NCBI GenBank assembly: GCA_000754445.1
Contig: JNSD01000013.1
Location: forward strand, 1 to 64,000
Direction: 5' to 3'
Source: an actinobacterium acMicro-4
GTDB taxonomy: Bacteria > Actinomycetota > Actinomycetes > Actinomycetales > Microbacteriaceae
Length of the DNA: 64,000 nucleotides
Shown one piece after another: positions 1 to 8,363 of the stretch; position 1 is the stretch's first letter, and each line of letters opens with the position of its first letter. The position numbers and the translations under genes are program-made. Below the pieces are notes generated by a model. The model made no database searches, was not told the origin of the DNA, and saw only the letters and a program-made list of their open reading frames with translations.

Positions 1-1544
1 CGCAACCATCCCAGTTGCCCAACAGACGCTCGTTTGCCATCAACGACAGCCCGCTGACCTCGGCCGGGAACCGTCTGAAAATCAGCGCCTCTGGCACGCA
101 TTAGGCCGCGCTCGTCTGCGTAGCGGAGCACTGCTCGGGCGAGCGGGTGTTCAGATCCTTCTTCGACTGCGGCGGCCAACGCCGCCACGTCATCCTCGGA
201 GTGTCCTGGCGCAGTGAGCACGGCCGTCACGCTCATGTCTGCTGTAGTAAGCGTGCCGGTCTTGTCGACCACCACAGTGTCGATTGTGCGAGAGTGCTCC
301 AGAATTTCTGGTCCCCTGATGATGAGTCCGAGCTGTGCTCCACGGCCGGTACCCACCAACAGAGCGGTCGGAGTCGCTAAACCCAGGGCGCAGGGACAGG
401 CAATAATCAGTGTCGCCACGGCGGCCTGGAAGGCCACCTCTAGAGGCCCACCGAAGGCAAGCCAGGTAATGAATGCGGCCACCGCTATAACAATCACAAT
501 CGGCACGAAGACTGCAGATATCCGATCGGCTAAGCGTTGGGCGTTTGATTTACCCGTCTGAGCTTGCTCCACCAGGGTTGCCATCCGGGCTAGTTCAGTG
601 TCTTTACCAATCCGACTCGCTTCGATGACTAGAAGTCCGGAGGTGTTGATGGTGCCGCCAACGACCGTGTCGCCCGGGCCGACCTCGGTGGGAAGGGACT
701 CCCCAGTCATCATCGACGTGTCGATGGCAGCCGTTCCTTCGACCACAACTCCGTCAGTCGGGATGCGCTCACCGGGGCGAACAACCATCAGATCGCCAAG
801 CCTCACCTGAGCAATCGGCACAACGACCTCGATGCCATCCCTGCGGAGCGTGGCCTCCTGTGCTCCCGACTCCATGAGAGCCCGAAGCGCTGCCCCAGCA
901 TCGCGCTTCGCGCGATGCTCCAGGTAGCGACCAAGAAGCATGAAGGTCGTGACCGCCGAGGCAACTTCCCAGTAGATTTCGTGACTACCGGCGCCTGGTA
1001 CCCCAAAAAGCGACAGGGTCATCGTCATCCCTGACTCTCCGGCGCCGCCAAAAATCAAGGCATAGACCGACCACCCCACGGCTGCCCCTACGCCCACTGA
1101 AATCAGGGTGTCCATTGTCGCCACGCCGTGGCGGGCGTTAATGGCAGCAGCCCGGTGGAAGGGCCACGCCCCCCAACTAACAACGGGAATTGCGAGAGCA
1201 GTGACAAGCCACTGCCAGTAGGGGAATTGAATGAAGGGCACCATCGACAGGGCAAGAATCGGCACAGTGAGAAGTCCGCTGACGATCAGCCGGCGACGCA
1301 CACTCTCTGCCTGCGTCGTTGATTCCACCGACTCGTCAGTGTGAACGGTGGCGTGATAGCCGGCATTTTCGATGGCGGTGAGAAGCACACTGGGCTCATG
1401 CGAACCCTGCACTATGGTGGCGCGCTCGGTGGCGTAATTAACGCTCGCCTCGACACCCTCGACAGAGTTGAGCGCTTTTTCCACTCGCGTGGCACACGAC
1501 GCACAGGTCATGCCCTCGATATCGAGCTGGAGTGGCGTCGTCAT
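1..1544 (-). CDS. copA: Copper-translocating P-type ATPase (partial, C-terminus beyond left edge)
   Basis: Membrane P1B-type ATPase that exports copper using ATP. About 514 residues are visible, from the ATG at 1544. An N-terminal heavy-metal domain carries GMTCASC at residues 11-17. Transmembrane segments follow, then the actuator TGES (about residue 279), the ion-binding CPC motif in ACPCALGLATP (about 381) and the phosphorylation site DKTGTLT (about 426). The ATP-binding domain runs off the window. The CopZ-like chaperone gene lies 9 bp upstream on the same strand, giving a copZ-copA operon in which CopZ would hand copper to CopA. The single N-terminal metal domain and CPC motif favour Cu(I) over other P-type substrates. 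No copper-responsive operator was recognised. Confidence 0.95.
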   Translation of the reverse strand, partial: MTTPLQLDIEGMTCASCATRVEKALNSVEGVEASVNYATERATIVQGSHEPSVLLTAIENAGYHATVHTDESVESTTQAESVRRRLIVSGLLTVPILALSMVPFIQFPYWQWLVTALAIPVVSWGAWPFHRAAAINARHGVATMDTLISVGVGAAVGWSVYALIFGGAGESGMTMTLSLFGVPGAGSHEIYWEVASAVTTFMLLGRYLEHRAKRDAGAALRALMESGAQEATLRRDGIEVVVPIAQVRLGDLMVVRPGERIPTDGVVVEGTAAIDTSMMTGESLPTEVGPGDTVVGGTINTSGLLVIEASRIGKDTELARMATLVEQAQTGKSNAQRLADRISAVFVPIVIVIAVAAFITWLAFGGPLEVAFQAAVATLIIACPCALGLATPTALLVGTGRGAQLGLIIRGPEILEHSRTIDTVVVDKTGTLTTADMSVTAVLTAPGHSEDDVAALAAAVEEGSEHPLARAVLRYADERGLMRARGADFQTVPGRGQRAVVDGKRASVGQLGWL

Positions 1545-1553
1545 CGCGACCCC

Positions 1554-1775
1554 CTACTCGGAGACTGGTGTGTATCCAGCGCCAACGACTGCGTTGGCCA
1601 GTGTTTCATCGCTCAGGGCGTCATCGCCGATGACGGTCAGTGTAGAGCGACCATCGGGGACCAAGTCGATCTCGACCGACTCAACACCCGGAACCGCAGA
1701 CACTGCAGTTGTCACGGAATTGACGCAGTGGGAGCACGTCATTCCTTCAACGAGGAGGCTCTGTGTGTTCGACAT
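1554..1775 (-). CDS. copZ: Copper chaperone, heavy-metal-associated domain
   Basis: A 73-residue cytosolic metallochaperone made of one heavy-metal-associated domain, with metal-binding GMTCSHC at residues 11-17. The family binds Cu(I) and delivers it to the ATPase encoded just downstream. The reading frame stays open far upstream, but the ATG at 1775 gives the standard length (about 70) and puts the metal motif at the usual place near the N-terminus. It is divergent from the aldehyde dehydrogenase gene, with about 90 bp between the two starts that must hold both promoters. Confidence 0.93.
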   Translation of the reverse strand: MSNTQSLLVEGMTCSHCVNSVTTAVSAVPGVESVEIDLVPDGRSTLTVIGDDALSDETLANAVVGAGYTPVSE

Positions 1776-1865
1776 GGGGGCTCTTTTCTCTCTCACTAAC
1801 AACGAACGCGGGAATCCAGCAAAATATTCCGCGACATATTCAGCTTTATACGACACGATAGAGGC

Positions 1866-3452
1866 ATGTCGAGTACTCTCCAATCCCGTCCTACCTCTCA
1901 GTCCTCCAGCGGGCCCCTCGATCCAGGGCTTGTTGCCTCCTGGAGTGACCTCGTGTTTCCGGGCTCCGCAGGCCACCACGAACACTTCTGTCCCACCGAT
2001 GGGACGCTCATTGGGCGACTGCCAGAGTCGTCGCCAGCTGATGTGGAGCGTGCTTTCGCGAAGGCACGTGTGGCGGCTGAACTCTGGACGAAAACCCCGC
2101 TGTCTCACCGTCGAGCCATCATGATGCGCTTTCACGACGCTGTGCTTAATCACCAGAAAGACCTTCTTGACGCCGTCCAGTGGGAAACCGGAAAGTCGCG
2201 ATCCTCGGCGTTCGACGAGGTAGCAGACATTTGTTTGACCGCCCGCTACTACGCCAACAGCGCGAAGTCTCATCTGGCAACCCGCAAGCGCCAGGGAGCT
2301 CTCCCCTTACTCACCACGAGTGAAGAGCGCTATGTGGCAAAGGGTGTGGTGGGGATGATTACCCCCTGGAACTATCCACTAACTCTTCCGATTAGTGACG
2401 CAATTCCCGCACTGCTCGCTGGCAATGGTGTGGTTCTCAAGCCAGACCACCAAACCCCTTTCAGTGCGCTCTGTGCGCTAAAACTCCTCGTCGAGGCTGG
2501 ATTGCCGCGGGATCTTTTTCAGGTTGTCATCGGCGATGGGCCCACCGTTGGCAGTGCCATCATCGACAACGCCGACTTCGTGATGTTCACTGGCTCCACC
2601 GCAACCGGGAAACTGGTGGCCGGAAAAGCCGCGGCTCGTCTCATCGGCTTTTCCGCCGAGCTTGGCGGGAAGAACCCGATGATCGTGCTCGATGACGCCC
2701 CGCTCGGCCGAGCGGTTCAGGGTGCTATCAATGCAAGTTTTTCCAACGCCGGGCAACTGTGTATGTCGATTGAACGTCTCTATGTGCATGAGGCGATCTA
2801 TGACACATTTGTGCCGCGCTTTGTCGATGCCGTCAAGGGTTTGAGCATTGGTATTGGGCGTGATTTTTCCGCGAAGATCGGGTCACTAATCTCGGCCGAA
2901 CAGCTCGAGAAAGTCTCTGGTCACGTCAAAGACGCTGTGTCTCGCGGGGCGAGTGTTCTCGTCGGTGGCAAACACCGGCCGGACATCGGACCCTACGTTT
3001 TCGAACCGACTGTTCTAGAAAATGTCACGGAAGACATGATGCTCTGCCGAGGCGAGACCTTCGGCCCGGTAGTCGCGATCTATCGATTCCACTCGGACGA
3101 CGAAGCAGTGGCCCTGGCTAATGACACGACCTATGGGCTAAACGCCAGCGTGTGGGGTTCACCACGCAGGGCCAGAGCACTCGCCCGCCGAATTGAGGCT
3201 GGCAGCGTGAATGTGAACGAAGGGTTCACCGCGTCGTGGGCGTCGACGGATGCCCCCATGGGTGGCTTCAAAGAATCCGGTGTCGGCAGGCGACACGGCC
3301 GAGAAGGCATCATCAAATACACCAACATTCAGACCGTTGCCTCACAACGACTGATGAACATCGAAGCGCCAGGCTCCATGACGGGCGATGCGTTCGCTAG
3401 GACCATGACGATTGGTCTTCGAATCCTCAAGCGCCTTCCTTTCCGCCACTAA
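1866..3452 (+). CDS. gabD2: NAD(P)-dependent aldehyde dehydrogenase, succinate-semialdehyde type
   Basis: Aldehyde dehydrogenase of 528 residues that oxidises an aldehyde, most likely succinic semialdehyde, to the acid. The nucleotide-binding and catalytic fold is complete: TPWNYP, FTGSTATGK, the general-base Glu265 in ELGGKNP and the nucleophile Cys299 in NAGQLC, 34 residues apart as in the family. It most resembles the actinobacterial GabD2 branch, but substrate cannot be proven from sequence. An SDR gene follows after 15 bp, probably in one transcript. The ATG at 1866 is the first in-frame start after the divergent copZ promoter region. Confidence 0.88.
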   Translation: MSSTLQSRPTSQSSSGPLDPGLVASWSDLVFPGSAGHHEHFCPTDGTLIGRLPESSPADVERAFAKARVAAELWTKTPLSHRRAIMMRFHDAVLNHQKDLLDAVQWETGKSRSSAFDEVADICLTARYYANSAKSHLATRKRQGALPLLTTSEERYVAKGVVGMITPWNYPLTLPISDAIPALLAGNGVVLKPDHQTPFSALCALKLLVEAGLPRDLFQVVIGDGPTVGSAIIDNADFVMFTGSTATGKLVAGKAAARLIGFSAELGGKNPMIVLDDAPLGRAVQGAINASFSNAGQLCMSIERLYVHEAIYDTFVPRFVDAVKGLSIGIGRDFSAKIGSLISAEQLEKVSGHVKDAVSRGASVLVGGKHRPDIGPYVFEPTVLENVTEDMMLCRGETFGPVVAIYRFHSDDEAVALANDTTYGLNASVWGSPRRARALARRIEAGSVNVNEGFTASWASTDAPMGGFKESGVGRRHGREGIIKYTNIQTVASQRLMNIEAPGSMTGDAFARTMTIGLRILKRLPFRH

Positions 3453-3467
3453 TCTCCAGGAGAAACA

Positions 3468-4286
3468 ATGTCTGAGCCCTACAGCCTCGCGGGAAAAACG
3501 GTCCTCATCACCGGAGCAGGAAGTGGCATTGGCCGTCTCATGGCTCTCGGCGCGGCCAAGCGCGGTGCCAAGCACGTGGTCATATGGGATCTGAACCTTC
3601 AAGCGGCCAAAGCTGTGGTTGCTGAAGTGAAGGCCGCGGGTTCCGCGGCAAGTGCGCAGAAAGTCGATGTGTCACAGCGCGCGGCGGTGATGACCGCGGC
3701 AGCTGCAACCCTGACCGATGTCGGTGGTGTCGATGTGGTGGTCAACAATGCCGGGGTTGTCTCTGGAAAGAACTTTTTGAGCCTGGGCGAAAAAGACATC
3801 ACCCAGACGTATGGGGTCAACACGCTCGCCCTCTACTGGACCATTCAGGCGTTTCTCCCGGGCATGCTTGAGAGAGACAGTGGGCGTTTGGTGACCATCG
3901 CCAGCGCTGCCGGTCTTGCCGGTTCTGCCACCTTGACCGATTACTCGGGGAGTAAATATGCAGCGGTGGGCTTCATGGAGTCCCTCAGAGCAGAACTTCG
4001 TGACGGGGGAAGCGGCGTCAGCTGCCTCACCGTGTGTCCGTTCTACATCAACACCGGCATGTTTGATGGCGTCAAGTCCGGAAGCCCATTACTGAAGATC
4101 ACCGAAGCAGAACCCAGTGCCACCAGGATCCTGAACGCCATCGAGTCCACCAAACGTGAGCTCCTCATGCCCGGCATGGTCTACTCGGTGCGCTACCTGC
4201 GACTACTGCCCGTCGTTGTCTTTGACTGGTTTGCCGATGCGTTTGGCATTAACAAGGCCATGAAGACCTTCCGAGGTCGCCGCTAA
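3468..4286 (+). CDS. Short-chain dehydrogenase/reductase
   Basis: Classical SDR oxidoreductase of 272 residues with a Rossmann fold. The cofactor-binding glycine motif TGAGSGIG is at residues 15-22, the NNAG motif is present, and the catalytic YxxxK is Tyr159/Lys163 in YSGSK. A C-terminal hydrophobic stretch around VRYLRLLPVVVFDWF suggests membrane association, as in retinol-dehydrogenase-like SDRs. It begins 15 bp after the aldehyde dehydrogenase with an AGGAG site, so the pair may act on the same alcohol/aldehyde substrate. The substrate is unknown. Confidence 0.85.
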   Translation: MSEPYSLAGKTVLITGAGSGIGRLMALGAAKRGAKHVVIWDLNLQAAKAVVAEVKAAGSAASAQKVDVSQRAAVMTAAAATLTDVGGVDVVVNNAGVVSGKNFLSLGEKDITQTYGVNTLALYWTIQAFLPGMLERDSGRLVTIASAAGLAGSATLTDYSGSKYAAVGFMESLRAELRDGGSGVSCLTVCPFYINTGMFDGVKSGSPLLKITEAEPSATRILNAIESTKRELLMPGMVYSVRYLRLLPVVVFDWFADAFGINKAMKTFRGRR

Positions 4287-4292
4287 AAAACG

Positions 4293-4375
4293 TGCGCGAG
4301 GGGGGACTTGAACCCCCACGCCCTTGCGGGCACTGGCACCTGAAGCCAGCGCGTCTGCCATTCCGCCACTCGCGC
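4293..4375 (-). tRNA. tRNA-Leu (CAG)
   Basis: The minus strand folds as a class II tRNA of 83 nt. The acceptor stem is GCGCGAG/CTCGCGC, the anticodon loop TTCAGGT (CAG) is closed by CTGGC/GCCAG, a long variable arm follows, and the T-loop GTTCAAGTC lies on a GGGG/CCCC-rich stem. CCA is not encoded. It lies convergent to the SDR gene. Confidence 0.95.
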
Positions 4376-4507
4376 AATGATGGTCGCCCATCAATCTGCC
4401 GAGAGTACCACAGGAGATGCCTGTGATTTCGGGCCAGGCACCAGCGCTCGGCAACCTTGGCCGGCTAACATCACACCACAGCCAAACACCCGGCTCGAGG
4501 GGACATA

Positions 4508-5227
4508 GTGGGCTTTCTCGACAGTTTTGAGAGACAGGTGGAACGCCTGGTGGGTGGAGTGTTCGCCAAAACCTTCACGAGCGGTGTTCACCCCGTCGAA
4601 ATCGTCGCAGCGCTCAAAAAAGACATGGATGCAACCGCTCGTTCAATCACCAGGACTCGAGTGCTCGCCCCACATTCGTTCCATGTGGGACTCTCCGCCA
4701 GTGACTTTCAGAGGCTCGGTCAACTGGGCAGAGAGTTTGTCAGCGAAATTCGCCAAACCCTCGAGGACTACCGAATTGTCCGGGGCTACTCCTGCCAAGA
4801 GCCGGTCACCATTCGCCTTGAAGAGAAGCTCACTCTGGCCGAGGGCATGGTGGATGTGAGAAGTGACCGGGTGGGCTCCGTGGTCTGGGTCCCCACGCTC
4901 ACGTGGAACTCTGTTCGATACCCACTCACTCGAAAAAGCACGATCCTGGGACGGGGTACCGACTCGGATGTGCACGTAGTGGCACCCGGAGTGTCCAGGC
5001 ATCACGCGGAGATTCGCTGGAACGGCAAGCGCTGCGAAGTCGTTGACTTAGGCTCCACGAATGGCACCACACTCGATGGAGAGACGGTCACCAGAGCCGC
5101 CCTGCCAGATTCGTGCACGCTCGGTGTCGGCCGGGCGCGTATTCTGTTTCAGGTGGTTCCGCTCTCGAGCGCCGCATACGATGCCCTGGCCCACACCCCG
5201 CTGAATTCAGCAGAGGAGACCTCATGA
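4508..5227 (+). CDS. fhaA: FhaA, DUF3662 and FHA domain protein
   Basis: Cytosolic phosphothreonine-reading protein of 239 residues, first gene of the division and cell-wall signalling operon. The N-terminal DUF3662 domain (about residues 1-115) is diagnostic of actinobacterial FhaA. The C-terminal FHA domain (about 150-220) has the GRGTDSDV, SRHHAEI and GSTNGT signatures. In mycobacteria FhaA binds the phosphorylated MviN/MurJ pseudokinase; the murJ gene of this window lacks such an extension, so its partner here is open. The GTG start at 4508 is chosen because GAGGGGA lies 5 nt upstream and DUF3662 starts directly. The stop overlaps the next start as ATGA. Confidence 0.93.
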   Translation: MGFLDSFERQVERLVGGVFAKTFTSGVHPVEIVAALKKDMDATARSITRTRVLAPHSFHVGLSASDFQRLGQLGREFVSEIRQTLEDYRIVRGYSCQEPVTIRLEEKLTLAEGMVDVRSDRVGSVVWVPTLTWNSVRYPLTRKSTILGRGTDSDVHVVAPGVSRHHAEIRWNGKRCEVVDLGSTNGTTLDGETVTRAALPDSCTLGVGRARILFQVVPLSSAAYDALAHTPLNSAEETS

Positions 5228-5715
5228 GTGAACTCACGTTGTTCCTTCTGCGCATCGCGTTTTTGGGTTTGCTCTGGGCATTCATTTTCGCAATCGTGTA
5301 TGCGCTGCGCACAGACCTTTTTGGCCCTCCCCGTCGTCGCGTGGAAGACGAGGCCAAGCCCATCGAGCGAGTGAACGGGCTCGCACCTCCCGCCGGGTCG
5401 CCCAAGCCGCCGGCTGAGGGTATTGCCTCCAGGATTGTGATTACCTCTGGCCCCAAAGAGGGCCTAGAAATCGAACTGCTCCCCGAGGAGCAGTTCACTA
5501 TCGGCCGCTCTGGTGATTCACGCCTCGTCCTGCGCGATGATGTGACCTCCACTCACCACGCCCGGTTGATGCTCTGGAACGACCAGTGGATGATTCAAGA
5601 TCTTGACTCGACCAATGGATCCTTCATTGACTCTAAGCGAGTGAGCATTCCCACCCCGGTTCCCCTGAATACGCCCATCACAATAGGCACCACGACATTC
5701 GAACTCAGGCGTTAG
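5224..5715 (+). CDS. fhaB: FhaB/FipA, membrane-anchored FHA domain protein
   Basis: A 163-residue protein with an N-terminal transmembrane helix (about residues 5-27), a proline-rich linker and a C-terminal FHA domain (about 80-163) with TIGRSGDS, STHHARL and DSTNGSF. The family (FipA/FhaB) reads phosphothreonines made by PknA/PknB at the division site. Translation is coupled to fhaA through an ATGA overlap. A longer in-frame extension upstream is rejected because it would run through the FHA end of fhaA in another frame. Confidence 0.92.
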   Translation: MSELTLFLLRIAFLGLLWAFIFAIVYALRTDLFGPPRRRVEDEAKPIERVNGLAPPAGSPKPPAEGIASRIVITSGPKEGLEIELLPEEQFTIGRSGDSRLVLRDDVTSTHHARLMLWNDQWMIQDLDSTNGSFIDSKRVSIPTPVPLNTPITIGTTTFELRR

Positions 5716-5721
5716 GTCACC

Positions 5722-6966
5722 ATGGCTAACGACTCTGTGCTCAGTGCGGCGTCTTCCCACATCGGGAAGATTCGCGCCACCAATCAGGACTCTGGCTCGG
5801 TCGGCCGACACCTCTTCGTGGTCGCGGATGGCATGGGTGGTCATGCCGGCGGTGACGTTGCCAGTGCCCTCGCCGTCCAGCGCCTCTCGCGTCTCGATCG
5901 GGCCTACTCGAGCGTTGATGAAGCCCGGGAGACCCTCTTTACCAACATTTTGGAGGCCGGGCGCGAGCTTACCTCCACCGTCGAAGAGCACCCCGAGCTC
6001 ACCGGCATGGGCACCACGGTGAGCGCGATGATTCGAGTCGGTTCACAGATGGTCATCGCCCACATCGGTGATTCCCGGATTTATCGACTGCGAGAGGGAG
6101 TTCTCGAACAGATCACGAGCGACCACACCTTTGTGCAACGCCTTGTCGACAGCGGCCGCATCACCCCGGAAGAGGCCGCCGTCCACCCCAGACGCAGTGT
6201 CCTCATGCGCGTCCTCGGCGATGTTGACGCGGAACCCGAAGTTGACACCCACGTGGTTGACACACAGCCGGGCGATCGGTGGCTCCTGTGTTCCGATGGC
6301 CTCAGCGGTTATGTGCCCGAGCGGGACATCGCTGAGACCCTTCTCACCATTGATGATGTTGAGCTGGTGTGCCACAAACTCATCACCCAAACCCTGAGCG
6401 AGGGTGCCCCCGACAATGTCACCGTCGTTGTTGTTCGGGTTGCTGAGAATCTTGAGACCTCACCGCCCTCGGAGTCCAGAATGGTGGGCTCCGCTGCAGA
6501 GCCCCTCACCTATGAGTCCGGGCCAGTGTTGCGCAAGACCGGTCTGCCGGCACTGCTGTTTCACCCCCTGCGCGCCCTGCCACCGGCTGATGAGCACTTT
6601 GAGCCTGAGGAGGAGTTCCTCGAGGAGCTCATCAGAGAAGACCGGCGACGCATCATCCGTCGCCGGCTGGTCTGGTTGCTCTCGGTGTTCCTGGTGATTG
6701 GCGCATTGGTGGCGGCAGCCGTGGTCGCCTATCAGTGGACTCAAACCCGCTACTTTGTTGGTGTTGACAACGCTGTGGTGACCATCTATCGGGGAGTCCC
6801 TGAAGATGTGTGGGTCTTCTCGCTCTCCAGCGTCTATGAGAGAACCGATATTGCTGTGGACCAACTACCTCCCTATCAACAGGACAAGGTCACCCAGTCG
6901 TACTCGGTTGAATCCCTCGAGGAGGCCAGAGAATTCATTGACCGACTGGTGGTGGTTACCCCGTGA
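5722..6966 (+). CDS. pstP: PstP, PP2C-family Ser/Thr protein phosphatase
   Basis: Membrane-anchored metal-dependent phosphatase of 414 residues that reverses PknA/PknB phosphorylation. The PP2C domain (about 5-240) shows the metal-binding VVADGMGGHAGGD, GDSRIYRL, LLCSDGLSG and APDNVT motifs. A basic linker (RRRIIRRR) precedes one transmembrane helix at about 312-335, and a short extracellular tail of about 75 residues follows. This is the usual mycobacterial PstP architecture. It starts 6 bp after fhaB and overlaps rodA by 4 bp. Confidence 0.95.
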   Translation: MANDSVLSAASSHIGKIRATNQDSGSVGRHLFVVADGMGGHAGGDVASALAVQRLSRLDRAYSSVDEARETLFTNILEAGRELTSTVEEHPELTGMGTTVSAMIRVGSQMVIAHIGDSRIYRLREGVLEQITSDHTFVQRLVDSGRITPEEAAVHPRRSVLMRVLGDVDAEPEVDTHVVDTQPGDRWLLCSDGLSGYVPERDIAETLLTIDDVELVCHKLITQTLSEGAPDNVTVVVVRVAENLETSPPSESRMVGSAAEPLTYESGPVLRKTGLPALLFHPLRALPPADEHFEPEEEFLEELIREDRRRIIRRRLVWLLSVFLVIGALVAAAVVAYQWTQTRYFVGVDNAVVTIYRGVPEDVWVFSLSSVYERTDIAVDQLPPYQQDKVTQSYSVESLEEAREFIDRLVVVTP

Positions 6967-8363
6967 GCGCCCCCAGCCTCGCTGTTCCGCCGGTATCGCC
7001 GGTCACCGGGAGAGTGGTGCTGCGCATCAAGATGCCGCAGAAACTGCGCAACATTGAGCTGGGACTCCTGCTTGGCGCCCTGGGGTTGAGTGCCTTTGCC
7101 TTGGCTCTCGTTCAGTGGGGGGCTCTGGGAACCCTCGACTGGACTCTCTTGACCTATGGCGCTGGCCTCGCCGGACTCACTCTGGGGCTCCACCTGGTGC
7201 TGCGCGTCATGGCTCGCGACGCCGACCCGTTCATTGTTCCCATTGCCACGATGCTCAATGGGCTTGGCCTCACCATGATTCACCGTCTGGACCTGGCAGC
7301 TGGCTCGACCGGCTGGGAAGCCGCGGGAGTTCGTCAAATGGCGTGGACGGCAGTTGCGTTGGTCATCGCCATTGCGGTTCTTCTTGTCGTGCGCAACTAT
7401 CGGATTCTCCTGCGCTATCGCTACTTGGCAATGCTCTCCGGGGCAATTCTGTTGACCATGCCGCTGTGGCCAGGAATTGGGAGAACTGTCAACGGCGCCA
7501 CCATCTGGGTGAACATTGCCTCGATGACTTTTCAGCCGGGTGAAGTGGCCAAGATTGCTCTTGCGATTTTCTTTGCCGGCTATCTGATGACCGCCAGGGA
7601 GAGCCTGCGCAGTGTGGGAACCACCTTTATGGGCGTTCGCTGGCCCAGGATTAGGGACTTAGGACCTCTGCTGATCATTTGGGTGCTGGCCATGGGTGTG
7701 TTGGTATTCCAGCGGGACCTCGGAACATCGCTGCTGTACTTTGGGCTCTTCCTCGCGATGCTCTATGTCGCAACCAACCGGATTCTCTGGCTGGTTATCG
7801 GGGGTTCGCTCTTCTTTACCGGAGCGTCCGTTGCCGCGAGCCAACTCTCCTATGTCCAAGGGCGTGTTGATGGCTGGTTGGACTCGTTCAACCCGACGGT
7901 CTATGACGCGGTGGGCGGCTCCTATCAGCTCGTCCAGGGCATGTTTGGCATGGCTGAGGGTGGGTTTATCGGATCGGGGCTTGGCCAGGGCCAGCCCAAT
8001 TTGGTTCCACTGGCGAACTCTGACTACATCGTGGCGGCGCTTGGCGAAGAACTCGGCCTCTTTGGCGTCTTTGGGCTCTTGGCCCTCTATCTTTTGTTGG
8101 TCAGTCGAGGCTTCCGAGTCGGTTTCACCGGAACCGACGACTTTGGCCGCCTCCTCTCCACAGGCCTGGCTTTTGTCTTGGCGCTCCAGGTGTTCATCGT
8201 CATCGGAGGAATCACCCGCATCATCCCGGTGACCGGTCTGACGACCCCGTTCCTTGCTGCTGGTGGCTCGTCATTGGTTGCCAACTGGATCATTGTGGCG
8301 TTGCTGCTGCGGCTCAGCGACGATGCCAGAGCAAACGTTCGCGCGGAAGCGGGGGTTGGCTGA
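6963..8363 (+). CDS. rodA: RodA/FtsW-family peptidoglycan glycosyltransferase
   Basis: SEDS-family polytopic membrane enzyme of 466 residues that polymerises lipid II together with a class B PBP. Ten or more hydrophobic segments are visible. The family motifs include NGATIWVNI, FQPGEVAKI, FQRDLGTSLL (the conserved Asp region) and, near the C-terminus, GITRIIPVTGLTTPFLAAGGSS. The N-terminus has an extra proline-rich cytosolic stretch. GTG start at 6963 overlaps the pstP stop, and its own stop overlaps the PBP start as TGATG, so the pair is translationally coupled. Confidence 0.94.
   Translation: MSAPSLAVPPVSPVTGRVVLRIKMPQKLRNIELGLLLGALGLSAFALALVQWGALGTLDWTLLTYGAGLAGLTLGLHLVLRVMARDADPFIVPIATMLNGLGLTMIHRLDLAAGSTGWEAAGVRQMAWTAVALVIAIAVLLVVRNYRILLRYRYLAMLSGAILLTMPLWPGIGRTVNGATIWVNIASMTFQPGEVAKIALAIFFAGYLMTARESLRSVGTTFMGVRWPRIRDLGPLLIIWVLAMGVLVFQRDLGTSLLYFGLFLAMLYVATNRILWLVIGGSLFFTGASVAASQLSYVQGRVDGWLDSFNPTVYDAVGGSYQLVQGMFGMAEGGFIGSGLGQGQPNLVPLANSDYIVAALGEELGLFGVFGLLALYLLLVSRGFRVGFTGTDDFGRLLSTGLAFVLALQVFIVIGGITRIIPVTGLTTPFLAAGGSSLVANWIIVALLLRLSDDARANVRAEAGVG

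Noticed and set aside
1468-2124. 218-codon plus-strand ORF across copA, copZ and the aldehyde dehydrogenase start
   Set aside because: It crosses three supported genes in wrong frames and shows no domain.
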